This document shows positions 24,974 to 33,382 of a stretch of DNA of 64,000 bases, piece by piece; position 1 is the stretch's first letter; each line of letters begins with the position of its first letter. Where the stretch lies: contig NZ_CZQA01000012.1 of assembly GCF_001458735.1 (NCBI RefSeq), positions 124,001 to 188,000 on the forward strand, given 5' to 3'. The notes beneath the pieces are model-generated. The model saw only the letters and a list, made by a program, of their open reading frames with translations. It was not told the origin of the DNA and ran no database searches. A program made the translations under genes and the position numbers. This stretch comes from Candidatus Nitrospira nitrosa (GTDB taxonomy: Bacteria; Nitrospirota; Nitrospiria; Nitrospirales; Nitrospiraceae).

Positions 24974-26839
24974 ATGGCCGGTTCAGTGGCTTCGTCCGAA
25001 CTCCTCACCGCCTTACACAACAAGGCAACCCAGCTCCGCATCAACAGTGTTCGGGCCACCAGCGAGGCCGGCAGCGGGCATCCTTCGAGCTGTGCCTCAG
25101 CAGCGGATCTCGTCGCAGCCTTGTTTTTTTCTGTCATGCGATACGACCCACACAATCCAAAGGCACCAAACAGTGACCGATTCATCCTATCCAAAGGCCA
25201 TGCCGCTCCACTGCTGTACGCAGCCTGGGCAGAAGCCGGGCTCTTTCCCACCAGTGATCTTTTAAAATTGCGCACCTTAACGTCTGATCTCGAAGGACAC
25301 CCGACTCCCCGATTGCCATTTGTCGACATGGCTACCGGTTCACTGGGCCAAGGGCTCGCTGTCGGTGTCGGCATTGCATTGAATGCAAAATTTGTCGATA
25401 TACTCGACCACCGCACGTACGTCCTCATGGGAGATGGAGAGTCCGTCGAGGGATCGGTTTGGGAAGCCGCTGAAATCGGCCGCCAATACAACTTGGATAA
25501 TTTGTGTGCCATTGTCGACATCAATCGTTTGGGGCAAAGCGACCCCACCATGTTGCAGCACGACATGGAGAGCTATCGCTCCCGCTGGGCCGGATTTGGC
25601 TGGCATGCCATCGTGGTCGACGGCCACGATCTTTCAGCTATTCTCAAGGCCTTTACCGAGGCCGCTCAGACGAAAGGCCGTCCGACGGTACTCTTAGCCA
25701 AAACCTACAAAGGCAAAGGCATTTCCTTCATCGAGAATAAAGCAGAATGGCATGGAAAACCGCTGAAGAAAGGTGAGGAAACTCAGAAGGCGATCGACGA
25801 GCTCACGAAACAATTACACCCAAACGACGCCGTCATTCAGATCCCAAAACCGTCCGCACCCGCTGTCGCCTCAGCTGTCATCGGCACGATGCCGGCGCCT
25901 CCTTACAAAATCGGTGACTCCGTCGCAACACGCGAAGCCTTTGGGGCCGCACTGGAAGCCTTAGGGTCCATCAATTCCTCGGTGGTTGCACTCGATGCGG
26001 ACGTTAAAAACTCAACCTATACCGATAAATTCGGCAAAAAGTACCCAGGGCGGTTCTTCGAGAATTTCATCGCGGAACAAAACATGGTCGGTGCCGCCGC
26101 CGGTCTGGCTGCCTGCGGCAAGATCCCCTTTGCGGCAACCTTTGCCTGTTTCTTGAGTCGCGCCTATGATTTCATTCGTATGGCGGCCGTCAGTGGCTCG
26201 AATATTAAACTCGTCGGCACGCACGTTGGCGTCAGCATCGGTGAAGACGGCCCATCTCAAATGGGGTTGGAAGACATCGCGATGATGGCGGCGCAACCGA
26301 ACGTGACGGTTCTCTACCCTTCTGACGGCAACTCAGCCTATCGACTAATCGAAGCCGCTGCACACCATAAAGGTATGGTCTATGTCCGTGCCGGACGCCC
26401 GAAGAATTCAGTCATTTATGGACCAGAAGAGCAATTTCAGATCGGTGGCAGCAAGCTCCTCCGACAGAGCGCCTCGGATGTCCTAACCATCGTGGCTGCT
26501 GGTGTGACGCTGTTCGAAGCCTTGAAGGCCTATGACCAACTGAAGGCAGCCGGCATAGCCGTTCGCGTGATTGATCTCTATAGCATCGCCCCGATCGATC
26601 GAGCAACTTTGCTGGAGAGCGGACAAGCGACCCAGCGTCGGATCCTTACGGTGGAGGATCACTATTCCCATGGAGGCTTGGGCGACGCTGTCCTCAATGC
26701 CGTGAGCACCGAAGGGATGTCCGTGCATAAACTCGCCGTTCGCGACATTCCGCACAGTGGAAAACCCGATGAGCTCATCGACCATTACGGGATCGGCGTA
26801 CGGTCCATCGTGGAAGCGGCAAAAGCCATCGTCAAATAA
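24974..26839 (+). CDS. tkt: Transketolase
   Basis: A single-chain transketolase of about 621 residues that transfers two-carbon units in the pentose phosphate pathway. The thiamine diphosphate site shows GDGESVEGSVWEAAE and DINRLGQSD. The pyrimidine-binding domain has the Glu in FIAEQNMVGAAAGLA, followed by a C-terminal domain with VRVIDLYSIAPID. The ATG at 24974 has AAAGGA upstream; a longer frame from 24902 is less likely. The type is the shorter form found in animals and some bacteria. Confidence 0.93.
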   Translation: MAGSVASSELLTALHNKATQLRINSVRATSEAGSGHPSSCASAADLVAALFFSVMRYDPHNPKAPNSDRFILSKGHAAPLLYAAWAEAGLFPTSDLLKLRTLTSDLEGHPTPRLPFVDMATGSLGQGLAVGVGIALNAKFVDILDHRTYVLMGDGESVEGSVWEAAEIGRQYNLDNLCAIVDINRLGQSDPTMLQHDMESYRSRWAGFGWHAIVVDGHDLSAILKAFTEAAQTKGRPTVLLAKTYKGKGISFIENKAEWHGKPLKKGEETQKAIDELTKQLHPNDAVIQIPKPSAPAVASAVIGTMPAPPYKIGDSVATREAFGAALEALGSINSSVVALDADVKNSTYTDKFGKKYPGRFFENFIAEQNMVGAAAGLAACGKIPFAATFACFLSRAYDFIRMAAVSGSNIKLVGTHVGVSIGEDGPSQMGLEDIAMMAAQPNVTVLYPSDGNSAYRLIEAAAHHKGMVYVRAGRPKNSVIYGPEEQFQIGGSKLLRQSASDVLTIVAAGVTLFEALKAYDQLKAAGIAVRVIDLYSIAPIDRATLLESGQATQRRILTVEDHYSHGGLGDAVLNAVSTEGMSVHKLAVRDIPHSGKPDELIDHYGIGVRSIVEAAKAIVK

Positions 26840-27030
26840 TACGTTATGGCTTCCGAGCATATACCCGATTCTCCTCATTTCATCGGCGTGAAGCATCATG
26901 GTTTCTCCGATTGTTCGGCAGCACGTGATACGTACGACGCGCGGTTCCTCGCGATTGGGCGACACCCAATTATTCGACCACAGAGCGGCTCCCAGCCATA
27001 TGACGTTTTCACAATTTCCAGAAAAAACTG

Positions 27031-27039
27031 TGGTATAGT
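27031..27039 (+). promoter_or_regulatory. Extended -10 promoter for cytochrome gene
   Basis: TGGTATAGT fits an extended -10 element (TGn followed by TATAGT), about 90 bp before the cytochrome start. No good -35 box is present, as is usual for extended -10 promoters. The remaining bases of the 26840-27129 gap hold nothing else I can name. Confidence 0.4.
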
Positions 27040-27129
27040 TTATGCCGAATGAATCAATACCTTGAATACATCGATTGAGGTCAACACAGAAGACAGTCAG
27101 ATCACCTTACAACTCAAGAGGAGGTACGA

Positions 27130-27591
27130 ATGTCGAGAAAGAATGTAAGTGTCTCAATGTTGGTCTTGGGGTGCGCCCTGTTTCTTTCAGGAGGGTTAGC
27201 CTCAGCTGAAGATTTGCCCCCATTGGCCCCGGTTCCACCCGAGTATGCTGATAAGAAGATGCCTGCAGGTGGGTGGACCGATCCAAAAGCTATCGCAGAA
27301 GGTGGGAAGATCTATAACGGCGAATTCAAGACCGACGTTAACTGTAGCAGCTGCCATGGGAAAGATGGCAAACCGGCGAAAAAAGGCGCACGAGACCTTC
27401 GTGATCCGAACATTGTCTGCCGTTATTCAGACGCATACTGGTTCTGGCGCGTTTCAGAAGGAATCCCAAAGACCAAGATGAAGGGCAACAAAGGGCTTCT
27501 GTCTGAAGAGCAAATCTGGCAGGTGATGGCCTACGAGAACCAATTCTCGCACGATGGGAAACCGGCTGACCGATCCTGCTACAAGCCCTGA
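27130..27591 (+). CDS. Periplasmic c-type cytochrome, mono-haem
   Basis: A 153-residue secreted cytochrome with a signal peptide ending near GGLASA-ED (about residue 26). The single haem motif is CSSCH (about residues 72-76). The Met in PKTKMKGNKG is the probable sixth ligand, and LSEEQIWQVMAYENQF is the usual C-terminal helix of class I cytochromes. Two further Cys (VCRYSD, SCYKP) may pair. The ribosome-binding site GAGGAGGT is strong. It could carry electrons for respiratory nitrite oxidation, but no partner is adjacent. Confidence 0.93.
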   Translation: MSRKNVSVSMLVLGCALFLSGGLASAEDLPPLAPVPPEYADKKMPAGGWTDPKAIAEGGKIYNGEFKTDVNCSSCHGKDGKPAKKGARDLRDPNIVCRYSDAYWFWRVSEGIPKTKMKGNKGLLSEEQIWQVMAYENQFSHDGKPADRSCYKP

Positions 27592-27636
27592 GAAGAACAC
27601 TCTGAGGTTAAATAGGTTCTTGTTAGCCTCGTGCTC

Positions 27637-27677
27637 GCAAAGGGGGGAAAGGGTTCAACGCCCTTTCCCCCCTTTGC
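27637..27677. terminator. Perfect 17-bp hairpin after cytochrome gene
   Basis: GCAAAGGGGGGAAAGGG and its exact complement are separated by a 7-base loop, 45 bp after the cytochrome stop and 26 bp before the end of the convergent cupin gene. No T-tract follows on either strand, so it is not a standard intrinsic terminator. It would still be a strong bidirectional stem that could stop transcription or protect mRNA ends. Confidence 0.5.
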
Positions 27678-27702
27678 TATTGAAAGGCATAGTGCAACTT
27701 TG

Positions 27703-28026
27703 TCAGACCGGATTAGGAGCAACAAACACCAGCACCTTGAGCCGCTCGCTTGTATGGTTTTTCACACCATGCTCCAGCCCGGCTGGAGCCATCGTGCCCT
27801 CCCCTACCACAAGGACTCGCTGTTCCGTACCAACCTGAAACATTCCCTGCCCTTCCAGAACAATATAGATCTTGTCCTGATGGCCATGGACATGGCCCTT
27901 TTGTTCCTGGCCAGGCTCGAAGCAATAGATATCGCAGAACAACCGTTCTGTTTGGAATAGGTTGTTCTTCTTCATTTTATCGCTGGCAAACTGTTGACAG
28001 TCTGCTAGGGTGATCACCTTCATCAT
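27703..28026 (-). CDS. Small cupin-domain protein
   Basis: A single-domain cupin of about 107 residues. Motif 1 is GQEQKGHVHGHQDKIYIVLEG and motif 2 is GTMAPAGLEHGVKN. The metal-binding His pair (HVH) and the later His (EH) are present. The ATG is chosen because GGAG stands five bases upstream. Such proteins bind small ligands or metals; the substrate is unknown. It is convergent with the cytochrome gene. Confidence 0.85.
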   Translation of the reverse strand: MMKVITLADCQQFASDKMKKNNLFQTERLFCDIYCFEPGQEQKGHVHGHQDKIYIVLEGQGMFQVGTEQRVLVVGEGTMAPAGLEHGVKNHTSERLKVLVFVAPNPV

Positions 28027-28066
28027 ACGCACTCCATTGACGTCACGCGGACAGATAAATCAAATG

Positions 28067-28501
28067 TTACGGCATACGAGATAATAGTTTCTGATAGGAC
28101 TGTTTGAGCTCGTGCAACGCACTGTTCATCCCGTCCTGTACATCCTGCCATTTCTTATCAGTGGTCTGCTTCAACGCATCGAGCTGTTCTCGTACACCAT
28201 CTTTCTTTTTCTCTAACTCGTTGAGTGACTTTTGCAGCTCCGCTCGAGTGGACGTTGATGCATCTACCACTTTTCCACGCAATGCGACGATCTGCTGCTG
28301 AAGCGCCGCCAGTTCATCCTGCGCTTTCCGTTGGAACGCCGCTTTTTGCTGATCCGTATACTCCTTCGTTGCCTCAATGGTTTCACGAGCTTCTTTGACG
28401 ATCTTGTCCGCCCCGGCCGTCGACTCAGCGCCAACGTTCTGACAGACGATCAAACCGGCTATCGAAACCCAGAGTACTCCGCTCAGCCATCGACATCGCA
28501 T
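28067..28501 (-). CDS. Secreted coiled-coil protein
   Basis: A 144-residue protein with a signal peptide (LSGVLWVSIAGLIVCQNVGA) followed by nearly continuous charged heptads (TIEATKEYTDQQKAAFQRKA, ELQKSLNELEKKKDGVREQL, LHELKQSYQKLLSRM). It is therefore likely a periplasmic coiled-coil or apolipoprotein-like protein. There is no catalytic motif. It lies upstream of the cupin gene on the same strand, with a 40-bp gap. Confidence 0.75.
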   Translation of the reverse strand: MRCRWLSGVLWVSIAGLIVCQNVGAESTAGADKIVKEARETIEATKEYTDQQKAAFQRKAQDELAALQQQIVALRGKVVDASTSTRAELQKSLNELEKKKDGVREQLDALKQTTDKKWQDVQDGMNSALHELKQSYQKLLSRMP

Positions 28502-28633
28502 CGCCTCTTCCTCCCTGGAATGCCTCAGTATAGTCAGGACCTAGGGGCAAAGTCACGACTGCTAAACTTTCTGGGGAGAGCAACCGACAAAGCACTGTCG
28601 TGAACAGCAGGGTCACAACCTGGGAGCCTCTCC

Positions 28634-29524
28634 ATGCCCTCTGACGCTCAGCCCGCGGGAACTCCACTCGAACAGCTTGAACAGACGCTCATACAGAAAA
28701 TCGAGGCAGGGGATATTGAGCTCCCACTCTTGCCACAAGCCGCCAGTAGAGTGATGGCACTCGCGTCAGATCCAAATGCCGATGCGGCAAAGCTCTCAGC
28801 GTTGATCCACCAAGACCAAGCCCTCGCCGCGCATGTTTTGAAGATTGCCAATTCGCCGGCCTACATGCCCAGAAGTCCGGTCGTCTCGCTCCAACACGCG
28901 GTCGCCATGTTGGGGATCACCCTGCTATCGGAAATCGCCTTTACCGCCTCATTGAAAGTCGGCGCGTTCCAGGTGGCAGGATATGAAGATGAAGTCAAAC
29001 AGCTCTGGCGGCATTCGCTGGCCACCGGGGCCTTTGCAAAAGAAGTCGCCCGGGCGAAACGTATGAATATTGAAAGCGCGTATCTCTGCGGACTATTGCA
29101 TGAAATCGGGAAACCCGTTGTCCTGCGGGCAACCACGATGATTGCTCGTGAACCAAGCAATAAATGGGTCACAGCACTGTCCACGATACTGGATAACAAA
29201 TCCCATGTGAAAACACTGATCGAGGGCTACCATACCCGTGTGGGCATTCTGGTCGCCGAAAAATGGAGTCTGCCTAAACAAGTGGCGGAGGCGATTCAAT
29301 ATTACGGGGATTACGAGCATGCCACTGCCTTCCGCCAGGAATGCATGCTCACCTTTGTTGCGGATCGATTAGCGAGCCACCTCCTGACGCCTGAAGAAAT
29401 GCCCGAAGACAGTCTCCGCGATCATCCGGTATTCGCAGAGTTGAACCTGTACCCTCAAGACGTCGATAAACTGCTGACAACCAAAGAGCAGGTCTTAACC
29501 ATTGTGAATTCGATAAACCTATGA
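28634..29524 (+). CDS. HDOD-domain signalling protein
   Basis: A 296-residue protein with an HDOD domain from about residue 25. The start LPLLPQAASRVMALASDPN, the LSALIHQDQALAAHVLKIANS helix and the SLQHAVAMLGITLLSEIAF segment match the family. An ESAYLCGLLHEIGK motif follows, which resembles an HD hydrolase with HE in place of HD. These proteins serve in bacterial signalling without a known shared enzymatic activity. Its stop overlaps the sthA start (ATGA), so the two are translated in step. Confidence 0.88.
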   Translation: MPSDAQPAGTPLEQLEQTLIQKIEAGDIELPLLPQAASRVMALASDPNADAAKLSALIHQDQALAAHVLKIANSPAYMPRSPVVSLQHAVAMLGITLLSEIAFTASLKVGAFQVAGYEDEVKQLWRHSLATGAFAKEVARAKRMNIESAYLCGLLHEIGKPVVLRATTMIAREPSNKWVTALSTILDNKSHVKTLIEGYHTRVGILVAEKWSLPKQVAEAIQYYGDYEHATAFRQECMLTFVADRLASHLLTPEEMPEDSLRDHPVFAELNLYPQDVDKLLTTKEQVLTIVNSINL

Positions 29525-30936
29525 GCACACCAAGCACTTACGACATCATCGTGATCGGCGCCGGCCCGGCAGGCCAGAAGGCCGCAGTCCAAGGCGCCAA
29601 GGCTGGCAAGCGGGTCGCCCTCATTGAACGGGAGCGAGGAATCGGCGGCAGTTGCGTCTATCGAGGGACGATTCCCAGTAAAACGTTGCGAGAAAGTGCA
29701 CTCCACCTCGATCGGCTCAAACGGGCGGGAGAAGCGTTGCAATTCAATTTGAAGCCGGACACCCAAATCGCGACTCTCTTAAGCCGGCTTGAGCAAGTCG
29801 TCCAGGCACACGATTCGTTCATGAGCAAGCAACTTCGCCGAAACGGCATCTCCCTGCTTCATGGGCGGGCACGATTCGTCAACGCCCACACCATCGAGAT
29901 GCAAACCGTCGATGGGGCATCTCAACTATTCACGGCAGGCACGATCGTTGTGGCGACCGGATCACGCCCCAGAAATCCAAAAGAAATACCAGTCGACCAT
30001 GAACATATTTTGGACAGCGACTCGCTCTTGTCGATGCTGTACCTCCCTCAATCCTTGGCTGTGATCGGAGGTGGAGTCATCGGCTGCGAGTATGCCTCCA
30101 TCTTTGCGTTATTGGGTGTGGAAGTCACACTCATCGATCGTGCACCCTACCCACTGCAATTCATGGATAAAGAACTGGTCGAGCAGTTTGTCAAAGGACT
30201 GGAACACTATGGCAGTCACTATCTCGGCGAAAGCGAGATCGTTGAGGTCCGATGGGATGGGGTGACGCATGTCGTCACCACACTCAAGAGCGGCACGATC
30301 ATCAAGAGCGAGAAAATGCTGGTTGCCCTTGGCCGGCAAGCAAACATCGAAGATTTGGATCTTGAGGCAGCCGGTCTCTCTCTCTCAGACAAGGGACTCA
30401 TCCCTGTGAATCAATCTTGTCAGACAAACATGGAACACATCTACGCCGTAGGCGATATGGTCAGTGGCCCAGCGCTCGCATCAAAGGCGATGGAGCAAGG
30501 ACGACGCGCCGTCCGGCATGCGCTCAATCTCCCGGTCGGTGATGCCGCTTCTACCATCCCGCTGGGCATCTATACCATCCCTGAAATGGCCAGCATTGGC
30601 CTGGATGAGATGGGAGCCAGAGAGCGGTATAAGGATCCGCTTATCGGACGAGCAAAGTTCGAGGAAATTGCCCGCGCGCAGATATCCGGGGCCGGTCAAG
30701 GTCTGCTCAAGATGATCGCCGACCCAGCAGGTGAACGGCTACTCGGGGTACAGGTTGTTGGGGATTCCGCGACTGAACTGGTTCACCTGGGACAATTGGC
30801 CCTCCAGAACGGCGCAACCGTTGAATCGTTTATCGATAACGTCTTTAACTTCCCCACCTATGCTGAGGCCTACCGGATTGCTGCGCTCGATATCCTCGGC
30901 CAAGTGGCAAAACGCCAAGCAGCGAAAGCCGCATAA
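29521..30936 (+). CDS. sthA: Soluble pyridine nucleotide transhydrogenase
   Basis: A 471-residue flavoprotein of the disulfide reductase fold. It has the FAD-binding YDIIVIGAGPAGQKAA, the active-site segment GGSCVYRGTIPSKTLRE with one Cys where lipoamide dehydrogenases have two, the NAD-binding VIGGGVIGCEYA, the second FAD motif IYAVGDMV and the C-terminal FNFPTYAEAYRIAALD. The single Cys and the SKTLRE variant are the hallmark of SthA. It moves reducing equivalents between NADPH and NADH. It overlaps the HDOD gene by 4 bp. Confidence 0.93.
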   Translation: MSTPSTYDIIVIGAGPAGQKAAVQGAKAGKRVALIERERGIGGSCVYRGTIPSKTLRESALHLDRLKRAGEALQFNLKPDTQIATLLSRLEQVVQAHDSFMSKQLRRNGISLLHGRARFVNAHTIEMQTVDGASQLFTAGTIVVATGSRPRNPKEIPVDHEHILDSDSLLSMLYLPQSLAVIGGGVIGCEYASIFALLGVEVTLIDRAPYPLQFMDKELVEQFVKGLEHYGSHYLGESEIVEVRWDGVTHVVTTLKSGTIIKSEKMLVALGRQANIEDLDLEAAGLSLSDKGLIPVNQSCQTNMEHIYAVGDMVSGPALASKAMEQGRRAVRHALNLPVGDAASTIPLGIYTIPEMASIGLDEMGARERYKDPLIGRAKFEEIARAQISGAGQGLLKMIADPAGERLLGVQVVGDSATELVHLGQLALQNGATVESFIDNVFNFPTYAEAYRIAALDILGQVAKRQAAKAA

Positions 30937-31256
30937 CCAGCTTATACGACTCGTCAGGACAAGTATCATAGTCCGCTTCAACTCCCCATATGCGACCAAG
31001 CTGTCGTCATCATCATTTTCCAGTCCGCCCCTGTCCGCGTACGTCCACGACCGGTAAAATCTCAAACACTCTCGCCCTCAAAGATCGAGAGGGGTATGGC
31101 ATTCTCTTCAGATTACACGCGGCAGCCGCGCAACCATCAATTTAATCAATCCCTAACAACGACCGATAAGTGACCTGAACGGCCTCGCGCTGTCGATCAC
31201 CTAAGACTCTCTTGCCTACACGGCACGAGTATGACGAACAAGCTGTGAGAGGGATT
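30937..31256. other. Intergenic region before TonB receptors
   Basis: About 320 bp without a gene. A weak stem, CTCTCG paired with CGAGAG, lies near 31070-31092. No cobalamin riboswitch box or Fur-like palindrome was found, so the receptors' ligand is not hinted at here. Confidence 0.4.
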
Positions 31257-33323
31257 ATGCTTCAACGAGGAAGAGCACGGCTGCTCCCAATCCATATCCT
31301 GGTGGTGTGCCTTACTGGATTGATCAGGTTGCAACTCTCGAGCGATGTCTCATTCGCTGCGAATGCCGATCCCGTACAAAATACGCCCCCTGAGTTGACA
31401 GCACTCAGCCTGGAAGAGTTGATGAAAGTGGAAGTGACCTCCGTCAGTAAACAAGCACAGCCACTCTTTCAAGCAGCAGCAGCGGTCTTCGTCATCTCCC
31501 AAGAAGACATCAGGCGATCTGGCGTCACCACGATCCCCGAAGCGCTTCGCATGGCGCCGGGCATTCAAGTCGCCCGCCTCGATACCCATCGCTGGGCCAT
31601 CAGCTCACGGGGATTCAACGGAGAATTCGCCAACAAGTTGCTCGTGCTGATTGACGGCCGCACGGTCTATTCGCCTCTTTTCTCTGGCGTATTCTGGGAT
31701 GCACAGGACACCGTCCTTGAAGACCTCGATCGCATCGAAGTCATTCGCGGACCCGGCGCTTCACTCTGGGGTGCCAACGCCGTGAACGGCGTCATCAATA
31801 TCATCACCAAAAGAGCCAAGGACACGCAGGGACTCCTCGCCGTCGTTGGTGGGGGAACGGAGGAACGAGCATTTACCATGCTCCGCTACGGGGCCTCAAT
31901 GGGGGAGCATACCCATGCCCGCCTTTACGGAAAGTTCGCTGACCGTGACGAGTTCGTTCGGTCCGATGGGTCGCCTGGAGGGGACGACTGGCGAAACGGG
32001 CGAGGAGGATTCCGCCTCGACCACGATCTGTCCCCACATGACACCCTGACCATTCAGGGCGATTACTACAGAGGCACGGAAGGATTTGGGTTCACGGAAC
32101 CGCTCCTCACGACACCCTACAGTCGGTCGATTCGTGATCGATGGAGTTACTCCGGAGGCAATGTCCTCTCTCGATGGAAACACACCTTTTCAGACAGCTC
32201 CTCACTCCTCGTCCAAACCTACTATGATCGAACCGAACGAGAGAGCCGCCTGTTTACGGAACGACGAGACACCTTCGATATCGATCTCCAGCATTCGTTT
32301 GCATGGGGAAACGCCCACCACGCCATCTGGGGGCTCGGTTATCGATTCACGAACGACCACATTGTTGATTCCACGACCATCCGCACAAATCCCACCAATC
32401 GTGGCTTGAATCTCTTCAACGGATTCATTCAAGACGAGTTCACCATTATCCCGAAAACCCTTGCTCTAACGGCTGGGACAAAAATCGAGCATAACGATTT
32501 TACTGGGTGGGTGGTACAACCAAGCGGTCGTCTTCGTTGGACCCCAATCCAGACCCTCATGTTTTGGGGAGCAATTTCTCATGCCATCCGTACTCCTTCG
32601 CGTGCAGAGGAGAATTCCACGCTCGACCAGACGGCCTTGCCACCGAACGCCCTGTTCCCAGGATCGCCGGTCGCGTTAACGACATTCGGAGGCCAACCAG
32701 GTTTCCGCAACGAGTCGTTGGTGGCCTATGAAATCGGCGCACGCTTCCAACCGTTGGAAACATGGTCGATCGATATCACGGCATTCTACAACCGATACGA
32801 TCGGCTGAGAAGCATCGAGCCTAGCACTTCCTCGCTCGCGACAAGTCCGCTTCCTCCTCATCTGCTCATCCCCTTCGTGGCGAACAACAAACTTGCCGCG
32901 GAAACCCACGGGGTGGAACTGTCGTCAGAGTGGCACCCCATCGACTGGTGGCATCTACGAGCGACCTACTCGTATTTGAGAATTCAGATGATCACCGGCA
33001 CCTCACTCGACCCCACCGGAAGAAATGCCAACGGAGAAAGTCCGCAACACCAGGCGTCTCTCCGGTCCCTCATACAGCTTCCCGGCAATCTCGAACTCGA
33101 TCTCTGGGGGAGATTCGTGGATCGACTCCCCACACTGAACATCCCTGCTTACGTCAGCTTGGACACCCGGCTTGGCTGGAAACCAACAAAGAGTCTTGAT
33201 GTCTCCATTGTTGGACAAAACCTGCTCGAATCCAGGCGCCCAGAGTTCACTTCAGCCTTCGTGGCACAAAGCGGGACCGAAGTTCAGCGAGGCGCCTACG
33301 TCAAGTTGACCTGGCGGTACTAA
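31257..33323 (+). CDS. TonB-dependent receptor 1
   Basis: An outer-membrane receptor of about 688 residues. After a signal peptide comes LSLEELMKVEVTSVSKQAQP, the segment that precedes the plug in this subfamily. The plug (about residues 65-190) has ALRMAPGIQVARLDTH, VLIDGRTVY, IEVIRGPGASLWGANAVNG and VINIITKRAKDT. A long beta-barrel follows and ends WRY, with an aromatic C-terminal residue as usual. The ATG at 31257 follows GAGAGGG; an upstream start at 31212 is less likely. It is the first gene of the receptor-YfiR-kinase block and is 59 bp (23 to the first possible start) from receptor 2. No ligand can be inferred. Confidence 0.9.
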   Translation: MLQRGRARLLPIHILVVCLTGLIRLQLSSDVSFAANADPVQNTPPELTALSLEELMKVEVTSVSKQAQPLFQAAAAVFVISQEDIRRSGVTTIPEALRMAPGIQVARLDTHRWAISSRGFNGEFANKLLVLIDGRTVYSPLFSGVFWDAQDTVLEDLDRIEVIRGPGASLWGANAVNGVINIITKRAKDTQGLLAVVGGGTEERAFTMLRYGASMGEHTHARLYGKFADRDEFVRSDGSPGGDDWRNGRGGFRLDHDLSPHDTLTIQGDYYRGTEGFGFTEPLLTTPYSRSIRDRWSYSGGNVLSRWKHTFSDSSSLLVQTYYDRTERESRLFTERRDTFDIDLQHSFAWGNAHHAIWGLGYRFTNDHIVDSTTIRTNPTNRGLNLFNGFIQDEFTIIPKTLALTAGTKIEHNDFTGWVVQPSGRLRWTPIQTLMFWGAISHAIRTPSRAEENSTLDQTALPPNALFPGSPVALTTFGGQPGFRNESLVAYEIGARFQPLETWSIDITAFYNRYDRLRSIEPSTSSLATSPLPPHLLIPFVANNKLAAETHGVELSSEWHPIDWWHLRATYSYLRIQMITGTSLDPTGRNANGESPQHQASLRSLIQLPGNLELDLWGRFVDRLPTLNIPAYVSLDTRLGWKPTKSLDVSIVGQNLLESRRPEFTSAFVAQSGTEVQRGAYVKLTWRY

Positions 33324-33382
33324 GGCAGGGACCTCTATTTCTTGATATGGATATTTGTTCACTCATACAGACGTGTAGGTCA

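Noticed and set aside
30937-31256. Search for a cobalamin riboswitch before the TonB receptors
   Set aside because: No conserved B12 box or related conserved helix was found.
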